A DNA stretch of 37,500 nucleotides from Halisarca cf. caerulea (Eukaryota > Porifera > Demospongiae > Chondrillida > Halisarcidae): positions 615,001-652,500 of the forward strand of contig CAUJGJ010000161.1 of assembly GCA_963170055.1 (NCBI GenBank), written 5' to 3'. The position numbers and the translations under genes are program-made. Position 1 is the stretch's first letter. Each line of letters starts with the position of its first letter. This document shows positions 17,271 through 28,289 of the stretch, piece by piece. The notes beneath the pieces were generated by a model. That model saw nothing but the letters and a program-made list of their open reading frames with translations, was not told the origin of the DNA and ran no database searches.

Positions 17271-18387
17271 CTGTATGTACGTGGGAGCATTCTACAACCA
17301 CTTTACGTGCATCACTTTATTTCTTCTGCTGTGGAGGCATCTGTAATGAAACCATTCAAGTTTACTGTATTTTCGAGATTTACACTTGAGTAGAATTTCA
17401 TAGTTTTACTTAATGCATACGTGTTTCTAGCATTTTGCAAGTTCTGTTTTGGACGTGTTTCCTGCAATCACTTTGTCCCAGTCCAAACCACCTGTTCAAT
17501 CACAAGTACAGTACTTCCCATGGTAAAGGTAACTACATATGTATGTACCTACATATGAACTGTTCGTGGTACCTCCAAAAAGTCTGGGTCATTTGATTTT
17601 TGGTTTGCTCACATGATCTTTGGACGTCACGAATATTGCACAATCTTTGCATAAGCAGTCATTTTAGAATCTTAGTTTCAAAATACATAACTACGTACAT
17701 AGGAAGGACATTGTGTGATGGTGTATTCAAGCTACGTGCATTACGAAATGGCATCAATGCATTACGCAATGATGTTGCCATGCATTACAAAAGGTCAAGT
17801 TTTTATGACCACTACTGTACACGTGAAATAGCAAATTCGTATGTATGTACGTACGTATCACTGGAGCAAGAGGTCACATCAGCAAATTGTCTGAAAAGGA
17901 GTAATGCCTTACACACGCTCGCTTCATCGAGTGGGAGATCTGGTTGAAGATAGCAATATGTACTTACATGTGTACGTGCCTTGTTCTCTGAAGCTATCAT
18001 CACCAGTCTTATGCCCATGTTGCGGTAAGGTGAGTATAAATCCAAGCAGAACGTCATAACTGAGGGGTCAAAATTGGAATATCAATATTGGAGGATAATA
18101 TTAAGATATACTGACTAATACCGACTATCTGTCCATTAGTAAATGGTTATAATTTTCAATACGGTCCAGGACTGATACAACAAAAGGCAATTTTCACTCC
18201 TCAACTCACGAGGAGAACTGATTTGTCTTATGTAAGAATGGGTAAGACTGGTACTTTTGTACCAAGGTGCTAATCAAAAAACATGGGCATTGTTCATTTA
18301 CATGTGTTGGTTGTAAGTACATTTGTTCGACTCTTTGGTTAGCCACTGTTTGTCGTTCACTTTATTATGGAAAGTACCGTGCATATT
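17271..18387. other. 1.1 kb of unique sequence, no supported gene
   Basis: Contains scattered TACGTA words and a small repeat of GCATTACG/AAATG near 17738-17790. Plus- and minus-strand frames of 80-115 codons overlap at 17600-18057; neither shows a domain or a convincing splice context. Confidence 0.45.
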
Positions 18388-18790
18388 CCAACCCACCTGG
18401 TCCAGCTGGGTGGGTCCAACCCATCTAGTCCAACCCACTTGGTCCAGCCCACCTGGTCCAGCCGGGTGGGTCCAACCCATCTAGTCCAACCCACCTGGTC
18501 CAACCCACCTGGTCCAGCCCACCTGGTCCAGCCCACCTGGTCCAACCCTCCTGGCCCAATACACCTAGTCCAACCCATCAGGTCCAACCCACCAGGTCCA
18601 ACCCACCTAGTCCAACCCACCAGGTCCAACCCACCTGGACCAGCCCATCTGGCCCAACCCATCTGGCCCAATACACCTAGTCCAACCCACCAGGTCCAAC
18701 CCACCAGGTCCAGCCCACCTGGTCCAACCCACCTGGTCTAACCCAACTAGTCAAACCCACCTGGACCAGCCCATCTGGCCCAACCCATCT
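18388..18790. repeat. 14-bp minisatellite, about 29 units
   Basis: Units of CCAACCCACCTGGT with variants (CAGCCCA, CAGGT, CTAGT, CATCTGG). Higher-order copies are visible: CCAGCCCATCTGGCCCAACC occurs near 18641 and 18768, and GGGTGGGTCCAACCCATCTA near 18408 and 18465. Since 14 is not a multiple of 3, three units make a 14-residue G/W/P-rich period open in several frames; this is not a gene. Confidence 0.96.
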
Positions 18791-19033
18791 GATTTCATGT
18801 ACTGTACATACGTGTATGCTCAATAATTGAAGAGGACATATGATAGATGCTTTCCCATAGACAAGCATTCTTGCCAGTCGAAGTATCCATTACTTTGTCC
18901 AACTAGTCAATTCCCCCACAGTGGTCAGCCACCTACATATGTAACCCCTCACCCTAAAAACCAAACCAAAACCAAACCAAATTTGAAATTGAACTGGGAC
19001 CAAATGGAGGCTAACAATCCAGATAACCCTCCA

Positions 19034-19096
19034 GGTAGTCTCGTTCCCAGGCCCAGACCCACACGCGCCGCGTGTGGGTCTGGGAACGAGACTACC
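19034..19096. other. 63-bp hairpin, perfect except one 6-base insertion
   Basis: The right arm (28 nt) is an exact reverse complement of the left arm apart from GGCCCA inserted in the left. The ends are GGTAGTCTCGTTCCCA and the centre is CACGCGCCGCGTG. It is flanked by a diverged direct repeat (TTGAACTGGGACC at about 18986 and 19173). Confidence 0.9.
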
Positions 19097-19772
19097 CTCC
19101 CGGTTGAATTTGAATTTGGAATAATGTGTAAGTGAGAACCTAAAATTCCTCCCCCTGGGTTCAATTTGGTATTGAACTGGGACCTAACAGAAACTGACAA
19201 TGTAATTATACTCATTAGTGCTAATTGATTTACTAATTGAAATCTCCAGACCTGTCTCCAACCTTGGGTACATGGATGGCTGTTTCGCACCAACCTGTCT
19301 CTGTGTGTCTCTTATAGACAATATCGCACCTTGGGGGACCACAGATACCTATTGTAGGCTTAACTATGGTTTTGCTATGTATGTGTGTATGGAGGTATAC
19401 TGTGCACCTAGATGGCTTCACCACCACCACCAGATCAACAATGACCTAGCCAGAGTGCAACCCTCTGCGTGTATTATGGCTCCCCTCTGCTGCTTGGTAG
19501 CTAGTTGTCTGTTTATGTGCTAATTGGTTTTAGTGTGTGTTGGTTGGTGTTGCTGGGCTTGTATCATTTTCAACATTGACCATTTTCAGTGCTTGTTGCA
19601 CTTCTGTTGTGTGTGTGCAAACTTTGCATTTGCACTTCACCATGTTCTCTGGTTTCCTTTTGTGTGCATGGAGGGGTGCTTGTGGCAGTGTGTATACGTA
19701 CATATGTATGTATGTACATATTTAATGGTTGAATACGTATGTGTATATGTGTGTGTAATTGTATTATGTGCG

Positions 19773-19773
<1 letters not shown>
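19097..19773. other. Unique stretch, no supported gene
   Basis: Frames of 60-115 codons on both strands without motifs. The plus strand near 19524-19725 is rich in C, F and W from TG-rich DNA. Confidence 0.45.
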
Positions 19774-19866
<93 letters not shown>

Positions 19867-19876
19867 TGTGTGTGTT
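19774..19876. repeat. (GT)n microsatellite
   Basis: GT run interrupted once by TACT at about 19833 and once by TTT near 19864. Confidence 0.97.
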
Positions 19877-20204
19877 CATTTGTGAACATGTGTGCATGTG
19901 TGTAAATTTACATACATGTCCTCAGTATGTGCAGCAGACGCACATGAAAGAGTGGGTGTATTTGCCTATTGTGTGGGTGTGTGAGTGCGGGTTTAGGGTG
20001 TGGGTGAACCTGAGTTATCTCGCACTCAACACTTTTACGAGTTGATCTTAAATGTAGCGCTACCAATAGACACAGTGTCTTGGGTGTTGTCCATCTTGAT
20101 CGAACTCTCTGACATTAATTTTGATTAGAATGAAGACCTTCTCGAGTGTTATCATTAACAAGCTTTAAAGTGGTTGGACGTGTGTGTATGTGCAGATTTA
20201 TACT

Positions 20205-20410
20205 GAAGTATGCACGTACGTATGTATGTATGTATGTACGTACGTATGTAGGTATGTATGTACGTATGTACGTACATACATATGTACGTATGTACGTACA
20301 TACATATGTACGTATGTACGTACGTACATGTATGTATGTACATACGTACATGTACGTATGTATGTACATACGTACATGCGTATGTACGTATGTACATACT
20401 TTTGTATACA
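20205..20410. repeat. 200-bp TACGTA-word cluster
   Basis: Continuous TACG/TATG/TACA words with an internal repeat ACATACATATGTACGTATGT. All six frames read as M/Y/V/C/T/H artefacts. Confidence 0.95.
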
Positions 20411-20597
20411 TGTACACACATGCACATGCCCATATGTGTGAATCTACACATGCACATGCACACCACACTCCTGTTTGTTGCTTTCCTGCAGTTTGCTTTA
20501 TTGAGTCTGAGTGAATTTGCTGCTAAAGACACAAATACATTGGTGAGCCAAATATCTAACATTGAATAGTATTCATCTTGTGTGCTTGAGTAATATT

Positions 20598-20740
20598 ATA
20601 CATACGTACGTACGTACGCATATACATATGTACGTACATATATGCATACATACGTATGTACTGTGGACTTGTATGTATGTACATATGTGTGTATTGTAGA
20701 TACGTAAGTACTGTACGTACATACATATGTACTGTATGTA
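20598..20740. repeat. TACGTA-word cluster
   Basis: TACGTACGTACGTACGC followed by ATATGTACGTACATATATGC and recurring ATGTACTGT words. Confidence 0.9.
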
Positions 20741-21230
20741 TTTGTTTGCACATGTTTATGTGAATACTGTACATACATTGTTATGTCCATAAAGGCTATT
20801 CGCTAATGAGTGCATGTACATATACGTATGCGTACTCTGATTGCTAATGTGTGTGTATGTACGTACATACGTACATATTTCTTTCAGGAGGGTTTTAGGG
20901 AGCCAGGGGGATGACACCCACCACCCCCTTCTAAGCCAGTTCCCCACACCCCACCCTTGAGAGTTTATATACTGAGGTACATATGTACATATGTGACATG
21001 CATACATACGTATGTACGAAGATGTGTGTTTACAGCAGAGATCATTACTCACATCTACTGATTCAGTCCAAATTTTGCCAAAGTAACTTGTATGTGTAAG
21101 AAGGTGATTCCTCTTGGTGAACGTATCCCAGACGTCCTAGTTTATCTAACATGTACTAACGTATGTACGTACATAGTGTAGCCTGTACAATTTGGCTGCG
21201 TTACCCTTCCTATCACTCTGTGTTATTATC

Positions 21231-21483
21231 CACTCCCCTCACTCCCCTCCCTTCCCCTCACTCCCCTCCCTCCCCTCCCCTTCCCTTCCCTTCCCTCCCC
21301 CTCACTCCCCTCCCTTCCCTTCCCTTCCCTTCCCTTCTCTCCCCCTCCTTCCCCTCTCCCCTTCCCTTCCCTCCCCTTCCCTTCCCTTCCCTTCCTTTCC
21401 CTTCCCTTCCCTTCCCTTCCCTTCCCTTCACTCCCCTCCCTTTCCTTCCTTCCCCCCTTCCCTTCCCTTCCCTCCCCTCTCCC
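21231..21483. repeat. 250-bp polypyrimidine tract (CCCTTC-type)
   Basis: Plus strand almost purely C and T, built from CCCTTCC, CCCCTCC and CCTTT words with rare A interruptions (CTCACTCC). Mirror symmetry is frequent (CCTTCCCTTCC), so triplex (H-DNA) formation is possible. Proline/serine and glycine/glutamate/lysine frames are by-products. Confidence 0.97.
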
Positions 21484-21958
21484 GACCTTCAACTCAGAGT
21501 CATATCCACACATGTTACTCACGTCCAGGAATGCACTTGTGTGACTGGCGGTACACGGTGCAAATACATGCGTACATACGTATGTACGTAGCTACATGTT
21601 CATTCCGGTGTTCCCCTTACTTTGTCTTCATTCACATTTGAATGTTGACAATTTACCCTCTGCCAGTTGCATGTGGACAATGCCACCCCGGTCATGTTTG
21701 CCATACTGTGAGCATAAACATGGCAGTCCCACATGGCTCCCAGTGCTGTGTACCGTGGGGATATACCGCACTAGGTCGCAAGCCATACTTTTCCTACTTA
21801 AGCAGAATTGACCAGATAAGATTCTTTTTATAGGAAAAAGTGACTGTATTGAGGCAACCTCATTGTGGCCGTGGCCGCAAATGAATGTGATATTTCATTG
21901 CTGGAATGCAGGAATTTGAATGCTTTTGTGTGCGTCTGCCTGTCTCTCTGCCTGCTTG

Positions 21959-21960
<2 letters not shown>
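21484..21960. other. Unique block with cysteine-rich open frames
   Basis: Plus-strand frames include CTCVTGGTRC (about 21535-21565) and, at 21670-21770, ACGQCHPGHVCHT followed by QCCVPWG; the second is preceded by an acceptor-like TTTACCCTCTGCCAG. Cysteine spacing recalls small extracellular modules in general, but no family can be assigned and no donor follows. Confidence 0.25.
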
Positions 21961-22006
<46 letters not shown>

Positions 22007-22028
22007 GTGTGTGTGTGTGTGTGTGTGT

Positions 22029-22086
<58 letters not shown>
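21961..22086. repeat. (GT)n microsatellite with TTG interruptions
   Basis: GT run broken near 22005 and 22029 (GTATTG). Confidence 0.97.
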
Positions 22087-22087
<1 letters not shown>

Positions 22088-22272
22088 ATGTGTACATGCG
22101 CATGTTGGCCTACTAAAACCTCAACAATCCAGCAAAGTGATGATGCTTCAATGGGGGTTGTATTCACAGTGGTATTAGATTATCCAATGGCCTCCTTGCA
22201 TTGGTGAGACGTACACACACACGTACGTACGTATGTATGTACTTATATACCTGCTGTAAAGTAGGCATAAGT

Positions 22273-22463
22273 CAGTGAAACCGCTCAAACCCGACACTCA
22301 ACGAGACTTTAAAAAGTGTTGGGTTGGGAGGTTGTTGGATTACAGAGTGACTCTTAGCATACTTTGTATGGTGACTGTACCTCATAAGATGGTCGGATTA
22401 GAGAGAATGTCGGATTATAGAGGTGTCGGATTGGAGAGGTGTCGGATTAGAGAGGTTTCACCG
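22273..22463 (+). mobile_element. MITE family A, near-complete copy with amplified right end
   Basis: Starts CAGTGAAACCGCTCAAACCC and ends with reverse complement CGGTGAAACCTCTCTAATCC. Carries the interior GGTTGTTGGATTACAGAGTG and GACTGTACCTCATAAGATGG. The right end GTCGGATT(A/G)(T/G)AGAGGTG appears three times in tandem at 16-bp spacing (about 22408-22460). TA follows the right end; the left flank is GT. Confidence 0.88.
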
Positions 22464-22502
22464 TATGAGGTGTTTTAATGTGTACATACGTATGTGTTCT
22501 GC

Positions 22503-22672
22503 CGTGAAACCTCTCTAATCCAAGCCTATAAGTTGCCCACACCGTCTATGTTGTCAACCCCCAGGAGTCTTCCATGTATTGGACTGGGGCCTGTCTATTT
22601 CGACCACCTGTCCAATCTGAGCAACTTCTCATGGTCCCAAGGCGATATCGGATTACTGAGGCTTCATTGCAC
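22503..22672 (+). mobile_element. MITE family J (A-related) copy
   Basis: Left CGTGAAACCTCTCTAATCCA, right CGGATTACTGAGGCTTCATTG. The interior GACCACCTGTCCAATCTGAG and TCTCATGGTCCCAAG match the fragment at 32561-32627. Confidence 0.6.
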
Positions 22673-23029
22673 ATTCATGTACTTATATGTACATACATAC
22701 GTATGTACAGTATGTATGAACATACACAGTACATACATGTGTGCTTTCATGCATATGCACATTCGTCAGTATGTATGGCCAGGGTAATATTCTCACTGGT
22801 GTTGGCTTCATTGTTGTGCTAACCATGGTAACCTAAGTGAACCACTTGAAGTTCTCTTCCTGCGCTTTTCAATTAGCTTCCATTGTGGCCTGGTCTGTGG
22901 TATTGTCTGTGTTCGGTGGGAAACTTTGGTTCTCAGTGCATCTCCAATGGTTCAATAGCCCACCTCAGGACTTTGGCTTCTGATTGCATTACTGTACTTT
23001 TTATTGGACAGTTCATCCCACTTACCTGT
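22673..23029. other. Unique spacer with TACGTA words
   Basis: TACGTA-type words at 22683-22735, otherwise unremarkable. No gene seen. Confidence 0.5.
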
Positions 23030-23365
23030 ACATACGTATTTATGTGTGTGTGTGTGTATGTACGTATAATGTACGTACGTGTGTATGTGTGTATGTACGT
23101 ATTATGTACATACGTGTGTGTGTGTGTGTATGTACGTATTATGTACGTACGTGTGTATGTGTGTATGTACGTATTATGTACGTACGTGTGTATGTGTGTA
23201 TGTACGTGTAATGTACTTACGTACATGTGTATGTGCGTACATACAGTACGTATGTGGATATGTACGTACTGTATGTATGTATGTTTGTATGTACGTACAG
23301 TGTGTACGTGTGTATATACGTATGTATGAACATACATACATACGTACGTATGTACGTGTGTACCT
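23030..23365. repeat. TACGTA cluster with a 30-35 bp higher-order unit
   Basis: Unit of the type GTGTATGTACGTATTATGTA followed by CGTACGTGTGT, repeated about five times between 23045 and 23215, then continuing as irregular words. Confidence 0.93.
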
Positions 23366-23532
23366 ATTCTTACAGTACAGTGCAAACTTGTAGCTCCAAT
23401 ATCTACGTATGTACCATCTTTAGTGGACCCTCCTCTATGGGCAGATTCCAAGAATCATGAAAACATCACTGTTTTCCCGTTTGGGGTGTGCAAATAATAC
23501 AACCCCCCTATTGTGGAAACCTCTGTAATAAC

Positions 23533-23537
<5 letters not shown>

Positions 23538-23610
<73 letters not shown>
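23538..23610. repeat. (GT)n microsatellite
   Basis: One TATG interruption near 23563. Confidence 0.97.
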
Positions 23611-23612
<2 letters not shown>

Positions 23613-23990
23613 CCCAGAGCTCAAATCTGGTATCCAGTCGTGGGGGAGGGAGGAAAGTAGAGATAGGTCCTGTGAAAGGGACCCCAGTACCTCTTTGATG
23701 AAGAGGACAAGCTGTACCCTGTACACCAGGGGCACTGTTGACCTGCGTAGGAATCGAGGGCGCCTCCACATGTGGGCCGCTAATCTCTGCAGCAAAGGCA
23801 GCTAGAGTGCACCAAGGATCCACTGAGCGGTCAATTGATGCTAGTCCAGGGGCTTCTTGTCTGTGGTACTGTGATTCACCCCTTTGAGTGGGTTTACTAC
23901 ATTACTGGTGTGTGTATGTACGTACGTATGTACCACTCTCTTTGAGGAGAGGGCATGCATATCACGGCATATTCAGCCAGTTCATATGAA
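23611..23990. other. Unique block, no supported gene
   Basis: Open minus-strand frames across 23611-23823 have mixed residues (for example MLQRLAAHMWRRPRFLRRST) but run straight into the GT array. No start or splice support. Confidence 0.35.
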
Positions 23991-23996
23991 GGAATA

Positions 23997-24155
23997 CAGT
24001 AGAACCTCTCTATTGAGGACACCTTTAGAAGTAGGAATAGTTGGTGTGGTACAGTAGAACCTCTCTATTGAGGACACCTTTGAGAGTGGATTAGTTGGTG
24101 TGGTACAGTAGGACCTCTCTATTGAGGACACCTTTGGGAGTGGGAAGCCCCCCTC
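23997..24155. repeat. Three tandem copies of a transposon-type end (54-55 bp)
   Basis: Units start at 23997, 24052 and 24106, each CAGTAGAACCTCTCTATTGA then GGACACCTTT; spacers contain AGTTGGTGTGGTA. CAGTnnAACCTCTCTA with preceding TA is the terminus type of the window's pogo-like MITEs. No matching right end is found nearby. Confidence 0.9.
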
Positions 24156-24409
24156 TGTCAGAACTTCTGGGAATCAGACATTGCCCTCAATTTGCAGGTC
24201 AGTTCAGTCTAGTCCCTAGTCTGGAATGGAGGCTATGTTCCTAAGTGCAGGGTGCCTTGATTGAAAAGTGTCAATTTAATTTTCAAGATGATATTTTCTC
24301 TCACAGAGTGTGAACTGAATGTTGTGATTTTCTGACCATTCTCAACTGCCAACTGCTGTGTATGCATTTGTGTCCACTGACCCGTGTATGTCCTACTAAA
24401 TGTGCACGT
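24156..24409. other. Unique spacer
   Basis: Nothing recognisable. Confidence 0.5.
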
Positions 24410-24480
24410 GCACATACGTACGTATGTACGTTCGTACAGTAGGATAGTATGTACTGTACACATGTACATACGTATGTATG
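24410..24480. repeat. TACGTA-word cluster
   Basis: CATACGTACGTATGTACGTT, then a second tract ACATGTACATACGTATGTAT. Confidence 0.88.
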
Positions 24481-24495
24481 CACTGTGTGTATGTA

Positions 24496-24551
24496 CATGT
24501 GCATGCATGCATGCATGCGCGTGCCCGTGTGTGTGTGTGTATGTGTGTGTA

Positions 24552-24622
<71 letters not shown>
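24496..24622. repeat. (GCAT)n then (GT)n microsatellite
   Basis: GCATGCATGCATGCATGCGC followed by GT runs with TATG interruptions. Confidence 0.95.
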
Positions 24623-24624
<2 letters not shown>

Positions 24625-24807
24625 ATACGTATGTCTTCCTGTGTGTGTGTGTACATATGTGCGTATGTACAGTACATATGTACATACGTACATTCATACC
24701 GGATCAACTGCAGAAACCTGGAGTATCCAACACTTGGAAATCCATCATTCTGTCTGTATTGTGCTGACCTAATGTATATGCACATATGTGCTCTGGCCGA
24801 TATTGCG

Positions 24808-24952
24808 ATAAAATGAGGAAACTGGATAAATGAGGGAGCAGTAGCATAGTGTACAGTAGGATTATTGCAGATTTATTCCAATAAAGACTACTACAGAAGG
24901 TGAGGGAACTGGACATCTGAGGTATGGGTAAGTGAGGTCTCACTGTATCCAG
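24808..24952 (-). mobile_element. Partial transposon-type end (M)
   Basis: Read on the minus strand it begins CAGTGAGACCTCACTTACCC after TA and continues with alternating ATGTCCAGTTCCCTCACC and CCTCATTTATCCAG blocks. The end type matches pogo-like MITEs. The other terminus is not found, so the extent is approximate. Confidence 0.4.
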
Positions 24953-26080
24953 TGTGGCGCAGTCAGAAAAGATACCACTCGTCATCATCCGCTCGCTCTC
25001 AATGCAAGCATCTCTTCCTGATGCACTGGATTGGCCTGTCCTTGTGCTAATGCTGCATTCCATGGCAGTGGGGGGCAACCCCATTGCAGGCTGATGTGTC
25101 CTAATATTTGCACCTATTCCTGGTTCACATTGATCAGGAGGTGTCAGTTTTCACAGGTATGCATTGGTTCCCCATACATGCAGTATAAGGCACACTTCAG
25201 GTTGTGTTCACTCCACATGTAGATATGTATGGTACCATATGACAGCTAATGTAACAGCTGGATGTATGTACGTACATACAGTATGTACGTACAGTGGTAA
25301 GTCATTGCACCGAATCACGGAGGACAATGAAAATTCTTCAATACATCAGAAATTCACTATATAACGAGTTACACTTTCACAATGGAACATTAACCAGGTC
25401 ACATGAATTTGTTCACTATAATATGCAGAAATTCACTGTAAGAGGTTTTTTTATAGCGAATTTCCACTCTACGTATATTTCACAAATTGGCACCTTGATT
25501 GTAATTCGGGATCATATGTTCATTAGCGGATCAGTCCCTAGTGTACATGTAGTACATATGTACGTACATTTATGTCAGATAAACACACTATTGACCTGAT
25601 GCATTGAAAAATTTCATTACCCGCTGGGATTCATCGCAATGAGTTTCCACTTGAGAAGGAATTTTTGAAAATGCAAGGGAAATTCACAAAATTTGGGAAA
25701 ATGAACTCCCTGTAAAGGTTAGCAACCGTAGGACAGGGTAACATCTTCCTTGTGGTAGAGCATACTAACCTACTAATGTAGCTTTAGTTGGAGCTTTTAA
25801 AAGTTTAAAGCAGACTTTTAGAGTCGTCGCGTCTTTACATGCTGAAGTCCTCTCTTCTTACTGTGAGTATTTGCCACCGTGATGGTGTTTTTTGTAGTTT
25901 GTTCAAACCGAGTTTACCTCAGTGACATGTTACAACTACAAAGCATTTTGTCGATCCACCATAGACACAGTCTGTACGTACATACATATGTATGCATGTA
26001 TGCACGCACGTGCATTCTCTATACCACAATGTATATATGTACGCAGGGTGTTCATTGTCACACGCTATGTATGTATGTAT
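24953..26080. other. 1.1 kb mostly unique sequence
   Basis: Contains TACGTA words at 25264-25292, 25545-25568 and 25976-26045. AGAAATTCACT occurs at about 25349 and 25427, each followed by TATA- or GTAAGAGG-type sequence, hinting at another degraded repeat. No gene is supported; minus-strand residues near 25000-25084 are non-repetitive but unassigned. Confidence 0.45.
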
Positions 26081-26370
26081 ACTGTATGGCGGGAAATTTG
26101 GTGAGCATTATATTTGGCGAATTTGTTTCAAAATGGTATTGGCGAGGATTAAATTTGGTGAATTGCACATAAATGCTATAGACTATTGTTTTTCTCAATA
26201 ATTTCTGATGTGTTTCATCCCACGACCGTAGCCACCATTTTTATACGTTAAAAACATGGCGGCCGAGAGAAATATGCAGAATGTACATACGTGCAGAGAA
26301 TTTGGCAATCTTCCGTAAGTCTGCCAGAGTGCTGAATTAAAACCCACGCCAAGGTTTCCCGCTATATGGT
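26081..26370. mobile_element. MITE family G, copy 1 (about 290 bp)
   Basis: Left ACTGTATGGCGGGAAATTTG and right end reverse complement ACCATATAGCGGGAAACCTT match over about 24 positions with a small shift. The interior is AT-rich with TTTGGCGAATTTG and repeated AAATTTGGTGA words. Target duplication unclear. Confidence 0.6.
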
Positions 26371-26473
26371 GTATATGTACATACTTATATAATTCTATGT
26401 ATGTACATTGCGCATCCTGTGTACATGCAGTGTATACGTTACCTGTGAAAATTCTCTATTTGTATAGCATATA

Positions 26474-26600
26474 TATATATACATACATGGGTACATACGT
26501 ACATACATACATACATACATACGTACATACATACATACGTATGTACATACATACATACATACATACATACGTACATACATCTACATACGTATGCATATAT
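26474..26600. repeat. (ATAC)n / TACGTA cluster
   Basis: Long runs of ACATACATACATAC with single ACGTAC interruptions, after a short ATATATATAT run at 26469. Confidence 0.95.
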
Positions 26601-26662
26601 GTTTGTGCGTATGTATTTCCACAGTACACACAGTACATGTATCTGAACGTTCAGTGTGTTCA

Positions 26663-26862
26663 GCGAACCTCTCTAATGCAACACTCAGTAGGGATTGACG
26701 AAAGTGTCAGATTATGAGGTTGTCAGATTGGACTGTTCTGTGGTGGAAGTTCCACTGCGTATTGGACTGTTCTGTGGTGGAAGTTCCACTGCGTATTGGA
26801 CTGTTCTGTGGTGGAAGTTCCACTGCGTATTGGACTGTTCTGTGGTGGAAGTTCGACTGTGT
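26663..26862 (+). repeat. MITE A left half followed by four 34-bp units
   Basis: 26663-26730 matches family A (GCGAACCTCTCTAATGCAAC, ACACTCAGTAGGG, GAGGTTGTCAGATTG). It then passes without a break into ATTGGACTGTTCTGTGGTGG plus AAGTTCCACTGCGT, repeated at 26727, 26761, 26795 and 26829. The right half of the MITE is absent. Because 34 is not a multiple of 3, successive units rotate through frames, leaving open but meaningless frames. Confidence 0.88.
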
Positions 26863-27058
26863 ATTTCCAGCCTACAAAATGTATGTACGTATGCATACCA
26901 GTTGCTGGGTTTTCACAATACACTAAATTCCATTTTCCATTTTTCTGTTCATCAGTACAGTACATACATTTATACATATGTACATACAGTACATACAGTT
27001 TGACGTGTGCCTATCACAAATGCCTACAGTATATGTATGTACAACCTACAATTTGTAC

Positions 27059-27105
27059 TGTGTGTGTGTGTGTACGTGTGTGTGTGTATGTGTGTGTGTG
27101 TGTGT

Positions 27106-27185
<80 letters not shown>
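27059..27185. repeat. (GT)n microsatellite
   Basis: Early part interrupted by TACG and TATG; uninterrupted GT from about 27108. Confidence 0.97.
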
Positions 27186-27187
<2 letters not shown>

Positions 27188-27988
27188 GTGCATATATACT
27201 GTCTATCTGTTGTGTGTGTATGTAAGCTATACATGTGTAAATTGATTTGTTTGAATTATGTTCAGTTTCAGTGTGAATTGAAGCCCTGACCAGTCGGACC
27301 ACACCAGTCTACACCTCATTTTTGTCTCTGCAGGTCTCATGATGATTGTACGCCATGTGTGTGTGTGTGTACGTATGTGTGATTGTGCCAGCAGATACGT
27401 ATTCTTCATGCCAGTACTTCCGGCTAGACCCTAAGGGGTGTTAACCTAGGCTTTAGGAAAGCTCCGCACACACCAGCAAGTGAGGTCACTTGTCCAAGGA
27501 CTTGAGGAATCCAGTAGATACTAGGTACACATGTAGAAGTGTTGCGTTGTGTTTGTTCAGGACCACTGGTGTACCGTTTATGGTAGTGGCTCAAAGAAGT
27601 TCAAAATTAATAGCATTGTAAGTTCACAATGGGCGTGAAAAAGGAAATTTGGAATTCTGTCATCACAGAGTTAATCCAAAGGCGTTATGTCAGCTGTTAC
27701 GCTTTGCGTGTTGGGACTTGTTCCAGGAATTGCATTGGGCGAAGTTACTGGAGGTTTTGTTTTTTAATTCCTAATCATAGTTCTGTGATGTGTTGGTGAA
27801 GTATGGTGGTTGATGTAATCACCGCCCTTTGAAGTGTGTCCTGTGTTTTTGGATGTGACTCCACCAGTTATCATCATCAGGGATGTGGTGTTAGGTGTTT
27901 GTAGGTATGTAATGAGATAGCATTAGCAGTCTGTCAGCCTCTCAACACTGACAGGATGTGTGGGAGGATTGGTGGAATGGGTTGGCAT
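27186..27988. other. Unique stretch, no supported gene
   Basis: An ATG at 27629 opens a 56-codon frame to TGA at 27797-27799 (starts MGVKKEIWNSVITELIQRRY). Its residues are non-repetitive but there is no splice, start or homology support. An acceptor-like TTTTTGTCTCTGCAG ends near 27333. Confidence 0.4.
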
Positions 27989-28196
27989 TGTTAGGGGGTT
28001 GTCCAGGTAGTGAGGACGTGAATTCAGTCAAACCTGGCTTAAAGACCACCTGTGAAGAAGAACCACCTGTCTATAGTGGCCACTGTAGCTCGCACTGTTG
28101 GGGGGTTGTCCAGGTAGTGAGGATGTGAATTCAGTCAAACCTGGCTTAAAAACCACCTGTGAAGAAGGACCACCTGTCTATAGAGACCACTGTAGG
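27989..28196 (-). repeat. Tandem 107-bp duplication containing a MITE E end
   Basis: GTTGTCCAGGTAGTGAGGA occurs at 27998 and 28105. Each unit includes CAGTCAAACCTGGCTTAAA and CCACCTGTCTATAG, the terminus and inner block of family E in reverse orientation. The second terminus of E is missing from both. Confidence 0.88.
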
Positions 28197-28289
28197 CTGG
28201 TCTAAGAATCCCTTTGCCAATACAAAGCAACCTGGCAATTGAGACCGCCTGAGAATTGGGGACAGTATAAGGCAGTCCCTAGCGCGGTC

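Noticed and set aside
18357..18741. G/W/P-rich frames of 115-124 codons on both strands
   Set aside because: Produced by a 14-bp minisatellite that lacks stops in all frames. Three units make a 14-residue period, with no coding constraint visible.
22933..23451. 172-codon minus-strand frame rich in T, Y, H and V
   Set aside because: Translation of TACGTA/GT words. No sequence-complex core.
24950..25010. A-box-like TGGCGCAGTCAG suggesting a SINE
   Set aside because: No B box within 30-60 bp downstream and no 3' tail or target duplication.
26695..27003. Plus-strand frames with repeated WTVLWWKF / LFCGGSST-type residues
   Set aside because: Reading of the 34-bp array that follows half a MITE A; each unit shifts frame.
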